64,000 nucleotides of DNA from Apis mellifera (Eukaryota; Arthropoda; Insecta; Hymenoptera; Apidae): the NCBI RefSeq assembly GCF_003254395.2, contig NC_037650.1:2232001-2296000 (forward strand). The letters run 5' to 3'. The notes beneath the pieces are model-generated. The model worked only from the letters and a program-made list of their open reading frames with translations. It did no database searches and was not told where the DNA came from. This document shows, piece after piece, positions 13,721 to 27,300 of the stretch. The first letter of the stretch is position 1. Each line of letters begins with the position of its first letter. The translations under genes and the position numbers were made by a program.

Positions 13721-14590
13721 ATTGCGAAAAGTTGAATGTTTTTGATTCACGAAGATAAATTTATTAGAAAACTTTGAAATGATAAATACGATTCAAATTC
13801 TGTTTTTATTAATCTATTATCTTTCAAAGATTGTTTTATCTTCAATCCATGTGCGATATATTTGCAAATTTAGTTTTCCAGAACCATTGTTCTAAAAAAT
13901 TGCTTAATTATTAAAACGACAAAACTATTACTATTAATAAGTTTGTATATTTTAGCATATTGAAATGTTTTTTTTAAATGTAAATATAAATATTATAGTA
14001 CGATAAAGTAAAAAAACAGGTATAAGAATTATAGAAGTAATAATTTCATATTCTAATAAATTATTTGTATGTTACAATATAAAACTTGCGTGATATAAAA
14101 ATTAATTATTAGCCATTTGCATTTATCAATATAGTTAAGAACTTATTAAAAAAGTAAGTAATTATTCTTTCTTTTTCTTATTACCTAAACTAATTTCTTA
14201 AAATTATCATCTCAACAATTTAAAATTATGATAAAACAAAATATACGACACGATGATTAAAATTCAACGTAGAATACTTTTAATAAAAAAGATTTGCTTT
14301 TCCTTCAACGTACGTTGAGTTAAAATTCATAAATTATTGATTGGAACGATCGATGAAGCCACAAATTTGATCAAATCTTACTGTAAAACTAGTTTTTTAA
14401 TTATTTCAAATCCGAAAATACCCTTTCATCTGTAGACAAGAACTTGATCTACCTGTTATTTACATGCTGTTTAAATTAAGATCGATAATGATAAATTTCA
14501 AATAAAAGAAAAAGGAAAGATAGAAAATGCTTGATATTCAAAAAGAAAGGTAATATTCATAAAGAGGAATATTTCGATACATTGAATCGA
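13720..14590. other. AT-rich intergenic DNA, nothing recognised
   Basis: No coding or structural element was seen. Confidence 0.65.
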
Positions 14591-14605
14591 AATGAAAAAT
14601 CTGAA

Positions 14606-14650
14606 ACACCACCACCATTACCACCATCACCGTATCACCATCATCACCAT
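14606..14650. repeat. Imperfect (CAC/CAT)n trinucleotide repeat
   Basis: CACCACCACCAT-type triplets with a few interruptions. It is not in a supported reading frame. Confidence 0.8.
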
Positions 14651-15053
14651 AATTTGATATTTAATGAAACACGATATTAAAACATCGGACATGGATTAAA
14701 CGGCGCGACGAGTTAACGGAGAAATAAAGGGTGAAAAACTTATTCCGAAGTGGACAAAGAAGCAAAGAATCGGATAGTAGGAGGGACAAAGAAAAAGGGG
14801 ACAAAGAGTAAGGGCGGAAGATTCATGGACGACGCATAGATTCCAAGAGAGAGAAAGACAGAGAGAGAGAAAAGAACGACTCGTTCATGGAATTACAAAT
14901 CATCGAAAAGCCGTGCGGGACGAGTTTTCCACAAAGACAAGTAGAAATTCGCTGAAAAAAAGACCGTATTCTATTCGTTACAAGCTCGCGGCGAAAGCAA
15001 CTCGTAGGCAAACGATGCACGCGGCCGTGAAACGAACGGTTTCTCGACTGGCG

Positions 15054-15108
15054 CACATATACATATACATATACATATACATACATACATACATACATAT
15101 ATACATAA
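15054..15108. repeat. Compound (ATAC)n / (ACAT)n microsatellite
   Basis: Repeated ACATAT then ACAT units just upstream of the GC-rich promoter block. Confidence 0.9.
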
Positions 15109-15239
15109 CAGTTAGGTCAGGTATGGGGTGTACGTTACAATCAAATACCGAAAACGGGGAAGGATTAAAAAAGCTATCTGCCGCGGGGATAATAAAAAGG
15201 AAAGGATGGAGGAGCGAAGAAGGAAAAGAAGCATAGAGA

Positions 15240-16840
15240 GAGCGAGAGAGAATATGTAAGAGGGTGTCGAGGAAGAGAAGACGTGGACGAGGACGCGGAC
15301 GTGGAGCAGTACATACGAGGCGGGGAGAGAGCAAGGATGACGATAGGGACGCGAGGCCGAGGTGGAAACGGAGGTGGTCCCCGGTTGGCGGTGGTGGTGG
15401 CGAGAACATATCAGAGACGGGTGTACGTTTGTGTGAGCGGTTGGAAAAGCTAGATGGCAAGGTGGAAAAGAAAATCGCTCGCAGGCTATTTTCCGGAGGA
15501 ATTTTTATTGGTGGGTCCGCCATGTTGGGGCAGGGGTGGGGGTAGGCGGAGGTGGCAGGGGATGGTTGGCGATTGGCGGTCGTCCGGGGCAACGCAACCA
15601 TCCCTCCGTCCAATAGGGCGAGGCGAGGGGAACCTCGTGCTCCTCGCCGCCCGAGCGAAGCGAAGGGGTCGGAAGGGAGCGCTGGTTACAGGCAACAACC
15701 CCCTCCCCCGCCCTCTCTGCCCCCCACGGGCGGCAGCAGCCCCTTCTAAACGTTCTCCGCGTTTTCCCCCCGCGGAGTCACCGGGATAACTGCATTTCGT
15801 GGACAGAATCCCACAAGAACTCACGGCGAGCGGTCGCCCCTCTAACACGGCCGACTACTCTACTCTACATCGTTTCGGCTTTTTCCTCCACGTAACGCGT
15901 TACGTTTACCATCGTCACGGCGACCGTTTACTCCGAAGGAAGGGCGCGCGCGAGTCGTCCTCTCGTCCTCTCGTCCTTCCCGTCCTTCTCGTCTTCTCGC
16001 CACCGTCTCTTCTCTCCAGGCCTCCTTTGTCGTCGTCTTCTTCTTCGTCTCGCCCGCCTCGCTCGGTTGCCCGGTCCGTTGCATTATCCGCGCGTCCAAT
16101 CCTACCCGCCAATCTTTCCTTCTCCCCCCGCGCGGTCTTCTCGATCGGGGCACGCGCCATTTCTCGCCAATTATTTCGATATTTCAATTTTCAAGGACGT
16201 CGTGCCGTGTCTCTTACGCGCGATATATATACTTATATATACCCGCCGCCCCCTCCTCCCTCCCCTCCCCCTCCGCACCCTTCCTGCCCCCCAGTTCTAA
16301 CCCGCGCCTAATTGCATCCACGGGATAATAAGATTTGAATTTCGAATCGAGGCCACGGTAGCGAGGTAACGTCCGCTCGCGATTAACCGTGAGACGCGTT
16401 TCTCTCCACCCTCTTCTTCTTCCTCTTCCCGAGGCGAGAAACCATCGGTCCACGTGCTGCGTTTCTTCCTTCTCGTCCTTGCGTCGAGGAGGAAACGGTT
16501 TTCTTTTCTCTCTCTCTCTCTGTCTTTATTTCTTTTTTTCGTTTTCTTCCCTCTTCCTGCTCGATCCCTGGCCGCGTCGTTGTTCTGGATTCTGTTCGGG
16601 GAACATTGTCGAGATTGTCGAATATTTGCCCTTTGTGAATTATCAACTATCCTCTCGCGGAAATTTGGATCAAATTTTCGGAGATCGTCGAAAGTACGGA
16701 GGAGAAAAGTAGAATACGTTGTACGTCGCGACGTATCCATCCATCTGAGAGCTCTGTCGCGACATCTCTGCGATCGTTACGAGTTACCAACCGGAAAAGA
16801 GGACAGTGATCTCGTCGATTTGTCGCAAGTATTAAGAGGA
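15240..16840 (+). promoter_or_regulatory. GC-rich promoter / 5'UTR region of the PROP1-like gene (inferred)
   Basis: This is the longest GC- and CpG-rich block in the window and lies just upstream of the coding gene. Both strands show accidental open frames, as expected for GC-rich non-coding DNA. It contains a TATA-like AT run at about 16223-16242 set between GC-rich flanks, a TAATTGCAT site near 16310, and CCGCCAT at about 15518-15524. The downstream edge has a plausible donor, AGGA|GTAAGA, at 16841. I infer that transcription starts in this block, but no start site can be fixed from sequence alone. Confidence 0.55.
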
Positions 16841-17739
16841 GTAAGAACTTAATAAACGAGTTGGAAAACGTGACGAATTATATCACACAGTGCATTTCTC
16901 AGATGATTTACCAAGATAATCAAGGATTATTTTTGCATTCCGTTGCAACATTTTTTTGGGAGGATCAGAAGAGGCTGTGAACTGTTGGCCGCGAAATAAC
17001 TGCCGATAATTAGGAAGGATTTAATCGAGAGTAACTTAGAGAGGGAAAAAAAGAGAAAAATAAAAGAAAGAAAGGAAAGGATTCGAGCAACGAGGTTAAT
17101 TGGAAAACAGTGTCGTCGATATTGTGTTAAAGAAGTGAACATTCTTCAATGTGTGTAAACAAATAATAAAATTGTTTGTAAAATTCAAAGTTACATTTTA
17201 TATCTACGAGGAATAATAATATTCAAGAAGCGAATTGTAAAATAGTAGAGAATCCGAATTGATCGTTTGCCAAGTAAAGTCGTTCGTTGAAGTCGCCAGG
17301 AAATCAACGTATCCTCGAATAAATTCGAATATAGAATCGAATCGAAATAATTGAACACTGCAACTGTAATTAAATATTAATCGAGACATCTGACTCGCTG
17401 ATTTATTTCGAGAAAATCAAATCACCTGGAGGAATAATAATCCAGAAAGAGTCACATTTTCACAAAATAAAATCAAAAAACAAAAATAAATAAATAAATA
17501 AACATCGATCCATCTAACGTATTCCAATTTCGATCCAAAATCTGATACACAAGAAGACTTAGAAAAAAAATCAGAAACTTTTGTAAATTTAAAAGAAAGC
17601 GGAAAAATTCTGATGGAGATCTGATAAAATCGGGAGGGAAATTTGAAATTTGAAAAAAACTTCCATCGATCAAAAATCGCAGGAAATCCAATTAATCCAA
17701 TTAAAAATTTTGAAGATCGCTTCTCTTTCCTTTCTGCAG
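16841..17739 (+). other. Possible 5'UTR intron
   Basis: An 899-bp AT-rich stretch runs between a plausible donor (GTAAGA at 16841) and a very good acceptor with a pyrimidine tract (TTCTCTTTCCTTTCTGCAG ending at 17739). Composition drops sharply to AT-rich between the two GC-rich blocks, as for an intron. If it is unspliced, it is simply a long 5' leader. Open frames in it are short and lack coding character. Confidence 0.4.
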
Positions 17740-17862
17740 AAATCGCAGAAATCCTCGGATATCGAAGATCGAAATTCAAACGAGAAAGGATAAATCAAAA
17801 AAGAGAAAGATCGAGTTCCTCCTCCGAAGAGGAACATCGGATGATGTCCTGGTAGGTGGTGA
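17740..17862 (+). other. Putative 5'UTR part of exon 1
   Basis: It starts right after the strong acceptor at 17739 and runs into the coding frame. In the coding frame it holds stops TGA at 17842 and TGA at 17860. In another frame there is a double ATG at 17841-17846 followed by TCC TGG TAG. That is either a five-codon upstream ORF or the true start if the GTAGGT donor at 17852 is used. Confidence 0.4.
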
Positions 17863-18352
17863 AAGAACGTGAGGATCATCCGGTTCGAGAGACCTCAACA
17901 AGGTCAACCCGGCATCACCCTGGCTAACGACCTGTCTGGAGGTACCGGGGGTCCCGGTGCAGGCGGCGTCGGTTCCGTCGGGGGCACCTCCGTCGGCGGC
18001 GGCGGTGGCGGCGGTTCATCGTTGCCGACGACCGCCCTAAGCCTCGATCATCAGCAGTTCAACATATTTCCCGCGATTTTCAGCAGGCAGTTGAACTTTT
18101 CCGCGGCGGCTGCCGCCAACTGCGGCCAGAACAAACTGATGGACGAGTTAAGGCCGAACCTCGGCTTGCTCGGTGTCGGCCTCGTCGAGAACGAGACATT
18201 CCACTTGAACCAAGAGAAGAGAAAGTGCAGCAGCACGAGTTCGAACGAGCAAGATTTCAGCCTTTACGGGGTGCACCAAGGACTCGAGGCTAGCCCGCCG
18301 ACACCGGCCGCGACGCCGGGAAGGAGCAGTGTTGGGGCTACTTCCACCGTTG
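17863..18352 (+). CDS. Coding exon 1 of the PROP1-like gene (5' limit unresolved)
   Basis: The frame is open from just after a TGA at 17860-17862 to the donor G|GTGAGT at 18353 and ends in phase 1. It reads GITLANDLSGG, a Gly-rich run with seven consecutive Gly, LDHQQFNIFPAIFSRQLNF, five Ala, then MDELRPNLGLLGVGLVENE and EASPPTPAATPG. Third positions are GC-rich and 160 codons are stop-free, as expected for coding DNA next to an AT-rich intron. No ATG lies in this frame before 18139. The start is therefore that Met (279-residue protein), a non-ATG codon such as GTG 17869, or an unseen upstream exon. A further model splices ATG 17841 (Met-Met-Ser) from a GTAGGT donor at 17852 to the CAGCAG acceptor at 18081-18086, which is phase-compatible. 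No known DNA-binding motif is in this exon. Confidence 0.75.
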
Positions 18353-21300
18353 GTGAGTAATCCTTCTTCTCTCTTCGTGATAAATTTCGTATTTATATAT
18401 ATTCTCATACGCTCTATTTATCGATCATCGGTCTACATACAACTGCTACAGTTGCATGCAATCGAGTCGATGGATAGAAATAGAACGTATAGTTCAGAGT
18501 TGTGCGTGAACTTAAACCCATCACTCGAATGTGGAACCTATCACTAGATGTGTATAATAAAGGATCTTTAGTATATGTTATTCGACGCAAGATCTTAAAG
18601 AAGTATATTCAAATGAGTAAAACATTACTAATAGAGATATTAATTTGAGTGATGGGTTTGAGTCGATAATTCATTCATTATTATAGCGATATTTGAGTTA
18701 TTGATTTAAAACTGTCGATTACATGTCGTAATACGTGTTTCAACGTGTAGGCTCTTATCATTTTATATTATTTGACATAATTCTAAAGCGGTCTACAGAT
18801 ATTGAAACGTGTTGCGACGCATGCATCGATATGAACGATGGGCTCGAGTCAATAGCTCACCCAATGCTGATACAGTGTTCGTGTGAATTATTGACTTAGG
18901 CCCATTGCTTGGGTCGATGCGTCATAACGTGTCTCAAGATGTGTAGCAGCTTTCAGATAGATGGCTTGCTCGTCTTGTGTTATTTGATACAATCGTAAAA
19001 CAATCTATGGATGCTGAAACACGTTGCAATGGTATTGGGTTAAGTGATGGGTTCGAATCAATAGTTCACACAATGTTGAAAATTGACTTAAATTGAATCG
19101 ATATATGCATAGTGTGTTTTATATAAAGAATTTAGATATAAATTTGCATCATTTTATGTTATTTGATATATTTTTGAAACGATCTAAAGATGCTGAAACA
19201 CGCTGCAATGAGGATATTGATTTAACTGATGGGTTCGAGTTAATAGTTCGCATAATATTGGAAATAGTATTCCGATATTTAACATCGTGTAAGATATTGA
19301 CTTAAATCCTTCCATTTGAATCGATACATGCTTCAATGTGTACAGAGAGCTTTGGTACAAGCTTTATTTTATGTTATTTGACATAATTTCGAAATGGTTC
19401 AATATTGCAATGCATTGACTCAAACAAGGTTTAATATTTTGTTTAATTACACGAATTTAATATGAGTCAAAAATGACACTGCCATCTATCATTCGATTGT
19501 TAAGTCAATGAAACAATGTTAGATATTTCAATTTCGCGAATCATTAATTTAATCTCATCGTAACATCGTTTTCAAGTTGCGTGTAAGTTGTTTAAGATAT
19601 CTTTTTCGTGACAAGTACTTACATTGTACTTACATTTATTGAAGTGCAGAATGATTAAAAATGATTAAATCTATCTCTAGTTGTACAATCTTTTTTAATT
19701 GAAAAAGTCATCCATTTATATTGTGATATAATGAATTAAAATAAGTTAAAAAAATAAAATATCTATAAAAAGATATTGTTATTAGATAATTATTTATATG
19801 AAAATACTTTTATCAATTACTATATATGATTAATGGGTTTTTACATCGATTGTTGATGTAACTATGAAAAATACGGAATAACGAATGTTAAGCTCTGAAA
19901 CTTTATGAAACGCCGTGAAAATGATAAGATATCGATAAAGATTCGAAATATTTTATTGGGTTAGTATAATAAACATGTTCAACAATTGAAAAAGTTTTGC
20001 TATATTGTTATATTATTTGTGGAATTTCAAAGAAATATTTTATCGTATCTAATCAAACATTACGAAAAATACTTAAATTAATTGAAAGCAACTATATGAG
20101 ACAAATAACTATTGCTCGTAGATGATACCCTGAAAAAAGTAATTTCATTTGTTTTGCTATAATTATCTTCTTCCATTTGATTTTTATATTTAATTGTTGT
20201 ATCTGGAAAATAAATGTATATTATTTATCTGATTTATTTAATACGAAAAAAGATAAATTTTATATGGTTAAAAATAAAATCATAAGATATAGGTTATTAA
20301 TTGTAAATTCTATATAAAGTTACATATCAATATTTAATATTCTTACAAAGAAACACGAATTTATTGCACTTATATTATATATTAACATGTTCCACGTGAA
20401 CTCGATATTCAATTACAAAAATCTTGATATATTATATGTATGCTTAATTAATTTGTATTATCAAAATTGACGATTCGAATAAAACTTTCATAATTATGTA
20501 GATTATAATGGATTATATTATTTGGAGCAACTTTTTTTTTAGTGGAATATCATTTCGAAAGAATCAACACTTAAATTGTCTTTTTCATTTTTTTAAATAT
20601 AATTTTATAATGATGCGAAAAAGAACGAAATTTTTAAACTTACAAAATGTAGAGATTTTCAATCAAGCTCTATCACTTTGTTGTAAAATATATTTTTAGT
20701 CAAAATTGTGTTCAAAATATTAAAAAAATTTTGAAACTTTGAAGGTTAGTTTTAACTCAATAAAATTTTCCGTCGATAAAAAAAATCATATATAACCATA
20801 ATTTTATTGTGCTCTACAAATAAACTTTATCAAAATTAGAATTTCCACAATTTAGATAAGTTCTTTTGTATTGAATTCTAATGTACGAAGATTTTATATA
20901 TTAACTGTACATGTATTAAACAAAATCCTAATTTAATTGCGAAATTACTGATTTCATAAGAATCAGATTTTATGATTCCTTATCATTTTCTTTTTGGTTA
21001 TCTGTAAAGCAATAATATATTAATACATAAAAAAAACAAAATTTTCTCGATCATTTTTTTAATTCCGTGTATTGCATCGAAAATACAAAGCTTGTAAACA
21101 TTTATTGCAGTAAATAATAATGATAAAAGTCAAGATAATTTCAAAGTAGACATTTTATGTATTTTTTGTATTATATTTCGTATTATTGATATTTTATACA
21201 TAAATATTATATTGTTATTTTTATAAACTATTTTTTGGCATAAAAAACTAAAAATATTTAATATTTCAAAAACATATAAATAGTATATATAGTATGTATA

Positions 21301-24300
21301 AAAATTATTATAAAATTATTATAAAGATATTTATAAAAACTACTGATAAATAACGATAGATCTTATTTTTGTAATATTATCAGATATATATTTTTTTTAA
21401 ATTTTGCAGTTGTCAAAAATTCCAGTAATCCCATCTTTATAGAAAAGCTTTATAAAAATTTATTATAAATATATCGAAATCTAATTATATATCTAATTTA
21501 TGAAATAATAATATTTAGATTTCCATATAGTGGAATTTATTTCTCTTATTTTGATAATTTCATTGATTAATTTCAAAAACAAACATATTTTAAAAAAATT
21601 TTTGAATTTAAAGAATTATGTACAAAATAAATTAATTTGTTTTTTATAAAAAAATTTTCAATTATTATCACATTTATAATATTGAATTCATTAAGAAATT
21701 TTTCTTTTTTAAATTTAAATTCTAATTTAATATCTATGATTTTTAATATTTTATTTAGATTTTTATATATCTATTTCTACAATTCTCAGTTATTTAGCTC
21801 AAATTATTTATCAAGCTTTCAAGTTTGTTAGTTACTGTACCTGATTTTTTATATTACAAAAATGAACAAACAAAAATTGATAAAGCAAACATATAATTGA
21901 TAATATTTTCTTCTCTACAATAATAATAATATAATATTCATAATTTATTTGTCTTGTATTTTAGATCCTCAATAATGGATAATAAACTTCATAAATCTTG
22001 ACATTACTTTTTTTTTTGTAAAATGCATTTAAATGTGAACTTTAAATTTTTGATATGCATTTAAAAAAATAAAAATTCATTAAAATATAAAAATTCATAA
22101 GTATAATGTTATTAATATCATATCTTAACCTGAATAAGAATAATAAATGTTATTCTCAATAATTTATTAATATTATTAATATTAACAGAAAATTTTTTGA
22201 AATTATTAATGATATCGAAAATTTTATATATCGAGATATAAAAGACATACATGACATGGATTGTGACATTAATTTAAAAAAAATGTGAATTTTTATAGAA
22301 GACTTTTTAAAATTTATTTCAATATTTTTTTTTATTATTTATAATTTTTATTATCAACTATTATAGAATTATAATATATATGATCAATCGTTATAACTTT
22401 TTATTCTACTTTTATATTATAAAAATAAAAACACAATAAAAAAAATCAAGGATAAAATCAAAGTATTTTGCATTTGATGCAAAAGCAAATTCGAAATTTT
22501 TTTTTCAATTATATCATTTCCAAGCATCGATATATCGAATTTGTCGAGTCAAACTTTAAATAAATATTTCGAAAAAAAACTATAAACGTAAATAATCATT
22601 ATTAATAATTCGGCCGCATTATTGCAACAAGTTAATATTAATTACGTGCGAAAAAAATCTGTACTGTAAAGACGGGATTCGAGGCGGAAATGGGCAACGT
22701 GTCATCTCGATATAGATGAATTTTCCGGTTGTTGAGCCTCGAGTACACATGTACGTCGACAATACGATCATGGTGTTGACAATGGGGTGAAGGGCTATAC
22801 CATATGGTGGTACCTGTTCTATAGGCTATTATTATGTGCTTGTAGGATTTAAGAGAGCTTAGCACCGAGGGCGTGTTAATGGGGGTTCGTTCGAATCGTT
22901 GGTTATAGACGTGTGTCGAGTCTCGTCATTGAAGCGAAATGGCGCTATGTCTTTTATCCTTCTTCCTATAAATTGACAGTGACTACTGCCAGAATATGGT
23001 CCAGCTGTTAGTTTCTGTTACAAGTAACAGTGAAAAGTAACAGTGAAATTCTGTGAAAAAAAAGAAAAAATAATAGTTTTTGTGAAAATAATAATTTCTA
23101 TGAAAAAAAAAATAATAATAATTTTTAAAATATAAGATGTTATAGTTTAAATATTAAATATATGAAGATCGTTGCTTAGATTAATATTTTGACATATTTT
23201 GTCTTTCATTTAACAGCACAGCACAGCAGATGTAATAATAATTCAACATGAGATACATGAGATTATATTTTATAAAAATATTTACAATTAACAATTAAAT
23301 CATTATATCTCATATATTTTATACTCAAAAATATCCTTCTTTATTCTGTACTGTAAGATATAATTTGAGATTTATAAAAAAAAGAATTTACAAATTATTC
23401 TTTTTTTTTTAATTCTTAATAAAATGTATACGAAGTATCGTAGTATAATAAAATTTATTTACTACGATAAAAATTATCATATCAGTAATTACGTACTTAT
23501 AGATAAAAACGTAATAATATAATTTCATAAAAATGATGCTCTTGTTGTTGAGAAGCTCTTGAGAAAGCTATTTAGAAAAAAATTATCATAGTTTGTAAAC
23601 AATAATATTAAATTTTATCTAGTCAACAATAATAAATAACAATAATATTAAATTTATTCTATAATTATATCTAGTAAACAAATAATACGTAGTTTAAATA
23701 ATTAATTCTGAAATAAATAATTTTAAATATAAAAATCATATAAAGTTTAGAAAAATAATAAAGATTAATTTTAATTATTAAATGTTATTAAATATATATT
23801 GCGTTGATATTGTAAATATATCATACAGTGAATATTTCTGAATTAATTCTAACAATTTTATTAATTTAATTTTTCTTAGCTATCTTCCTAATAATGAAAA
23901 CAGCTTACAAATAGCATGCAATCATTGTATGATCAAAACATTTGGGTTGCTATCGAAATAGAAGAAGTCGATGCTGTATTGTTAAACGAATTTTTATTAA
24001 AACACATGCAACAATGATATATATTAAGTAAATAAAAAAATAAAAAATTCAAGTTATAATATCAGGTTATAATAGTTATAATATCAGTTATAATATTACG
24101 ATTTATTAATATGTCATTGATATCTTTTGTTATCAATTTATGCCATCGAAACAAATAGAACACATATACTCGATGGATTTAAAGTTACATTTTTTCAAAA
24201 GTATCTAAAAGAAACTTAAAGAAAAGAATCTATTTTCAACTCTTTCTCCAAAAGAAATGCTCTAATTTTATTATTCTTACTGATATAAATAACTAAAAAC

Positions 24301-27300
24301 TACACAAAAAAATATTATTTTATTATATTGCTTTATAAATTTAATAAATTGTTATTAAAGAAATTAAAAAATTCTAACAAATATATTTATAATCGAAACA
24401 CTTAATAAATTTATCTATCCGATAGTAAACTTAATCTTTGTTTATAATTTATATGAACGTCTTACATATAAAAATAATCCGTTTAACGCATCACTTCGAT
24501 AAAATCAAATTTTTCAATTGTCACTCGTTCCAAAGAAAAAAAAAAAACAAAAAAAAAAGAAAGAAGAAAAAAATTGAAGTCGTTAATATTGCTAAATGTC
24601 AAATTCGCTTCGAATGAATATTTAATTTAATCTCTCGTTAAAAGTTAAAACGGTTTCGTGCTTTTTGGTTAATTCGTAAAATAAACTTTCGAAACTTTCA
24701 AAATTTTTTTCGCTAATCCATCTCGTTTCGAAATAAAATCCAAGACTTTTTTCCTTCCTTCCTCTTTCTCCCCCTCCTCCCTCCAGCCAGAAGTAACGTT
24801 GAAAAAGAAGAAGGAGGAAGAAGGAGAGAGAGACAGAGAGAGACAGAGAAAGAAAAAGAAAATACGAAGTTCAACAGGTGAAATTTTATTATATTTCTGC
24901 AGATCTTATTATTCGGTAATGAATTTCACGCGATGGGTCCAATTTAACCGGAGAACGGTTCCCGCGTTTTGTTTCTCCCTTCAAGGTCAGACTTTTTCAG
25001 AAACGAGATGAAACCGCCATAGTATTCTAATGCAAATGGAAAACTCTGCAACGTGGACGAGAGGAGGGAGAGGGAGGACGAGGGGAGGAGGTGGGGTGGA
25101 AGGAGGGAAAAAGAAGAAAGATATGATGAGGGAGAGGGAGAGGGAGAGAGGGAGAGAGAGAGAGAAACGAGGAGGGAAAAATTAATGTCGTTAACCTTCC
25201 GCGTTCTCCACGGCATTAAAAGTACTCAAGCGATGGTCTTCCACGCGATTCCCTAGCCCCTTTTAATACGCGAGCCCGCGAAATTTCTCTTGCTACAAAC
25301 GACCTCTGCCTCCATCCCAATGTTTTTAAAAAAGAAGATTTAATATCGCCATACTTTCGAAGGAAATTACGAGAACTACTTGGATTTCCATGCGGTTGAT
25401 AAAGTTTGTTTTCTATTTCGCGTATTCGGTTTAAATATTTTTCTTCGTTTTCGACGAACGATCATGGTAATAAGAATGGAAAACAAGAATACGGGGGGGG
25501 AGAAATTGCGATGATTGAAACAATAAGAACAATGTGAATTTGACGAACAATCATTCGTACGAAATGATTTTTGAATCATATGAACGAAAACAGTAATATG
25601 ATGACAATAATAATTATCATCAATAATAGTGATTTAATTTCTTCTAATCTAAAGTGTCGGAATATGGTTTTTCGTTTTACGATTATCTGGTTCTTTATCG
25701 TTTTGAATATTTTATAAAAATTGGAAAATATTCCTAAGCTATTTATTACAGTTTCTGATTTACTGTACAAATTATAATTGCAAGCCAAATGTTTAGAATG
25801 TCTTTTTTGCAGATATAAAAATTTGAAAGAAAATCAAAGAAAATGAAAAATTTCACATTGGAGTTTATCGGTTACATGGCGAGGGTTTAATAATAAATGC
25901 GATTTTTATGCATTTGTATAAAAAAAATGTTAAATGATTTTTTTGACACAAAAATAGTGTAGCATCTTCTGTGTATATATAATTACATTGTAAAAGAAAA
26001 CTATCGATATTTTATCTAGTTAATTAAATTATTTAATTAAATCATAAAATGATAAATCTCATGATTGAAATTTGACAATTTTGTGAATAAATCCTTCGAT
26101 TTATTCACAAAATCCATCGAAAGATTATCATTACATATATAATAATAAATTCACTTATTTAACGAAAATTTGAATTATTTTTTTTTTATAGAAAAGTACA
26201 AATTGATATTTTGACGAGAAATTAATTTATTTTTTTCAGATATTAATATCATGAATTAATAAAAAGGAAAAATTTGGAGAAAAATAATTTTCTCAGAACA
26301 ATCTAAATTAAATTAAAATTAATTTGAATTTTACATTATTTTATTATATAAATTTATGATATTTTGCTTTATATTGATTCGTTAAATTTTGATATTTTTA
26401 ATTAATTTGAAACAATATATACATATGTTTTGCTTTAAATAATTAGAAATAATAAATAAAATAGGAACTAATAGACTAAATTAATTGATAATTTCACTTT
26501 TTATAATATATAATAAAATTAAATACGTCCATACAAGCGATATAAATTACATCAGATTCTATCTTTAAATTTTTACTCGACTTGAAAATAATGTAAAATT
26601 GTAAACCTCTAATAATAAACGTGATTTTCATATTAAAATTGATGAAAATTTAATATCATTGTAATAAAATATATTCTCAAATAATATTATAACTTCAATG
26701 GATATTGCATTATTATTGTAAAAATTAGTAACAAAAAACAATTAATTTGAGTCAAATATTAATATTGTAAATAAATATTGGATTTATTTTTTTTATTTTG
26801 ATTTAAAAGATATAATAAAAAGATTGATAGTTTATAATTGTTAATTTATAAAGTTATATTGTATAAAAATATATATATTATATTATTATATATATTATTA
26901 ACTAACAAGCAGCATTCTTCAGAAATGGAATTTATAATTTACCCATCAGATGGGAAAAGAGATTATAAAGAATAAGGGTGAATACTTTGAGATCCAATCT
27001 TGTACCTGATTTATATAATAAAATGTTGAATTTGTATATTTGAAATCTTAAATAAAAAAAGGGGGGAAAAACTTATTTGCACACTTAACATTATAATATT
27101 TTCATTTCAATTACAGACAAGAAATTCTTAGGTGTAATATCATAGAAATGGCATGGCGTTTCTATCAAGTACTCGTAGAATAGTTTAACAGACAAACTCG
27201 TAATTAGAGGAAAAATCGGTAGATAGAGTTGGAAGCACAGAAATAGCTTTTCATACTAACTAGAATTCGAGGGCAGATGGCAAAGGAAACAGCTGTGAAG

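Noticed and set aside
13337..13750. 137-codon minus-strand frame
   Set aside because: No family resemblance, composition changes along it and it has no splice context; best explained as chance in a GC-richer island.
14823..16852. Many overlapping frames of 60-211 codons
   Set aside because: GC-rich non-coding DNA has few stops. Frames run on both strands over the same bases, with Arg/Ser/Pro-rich content and no recognisable domain.
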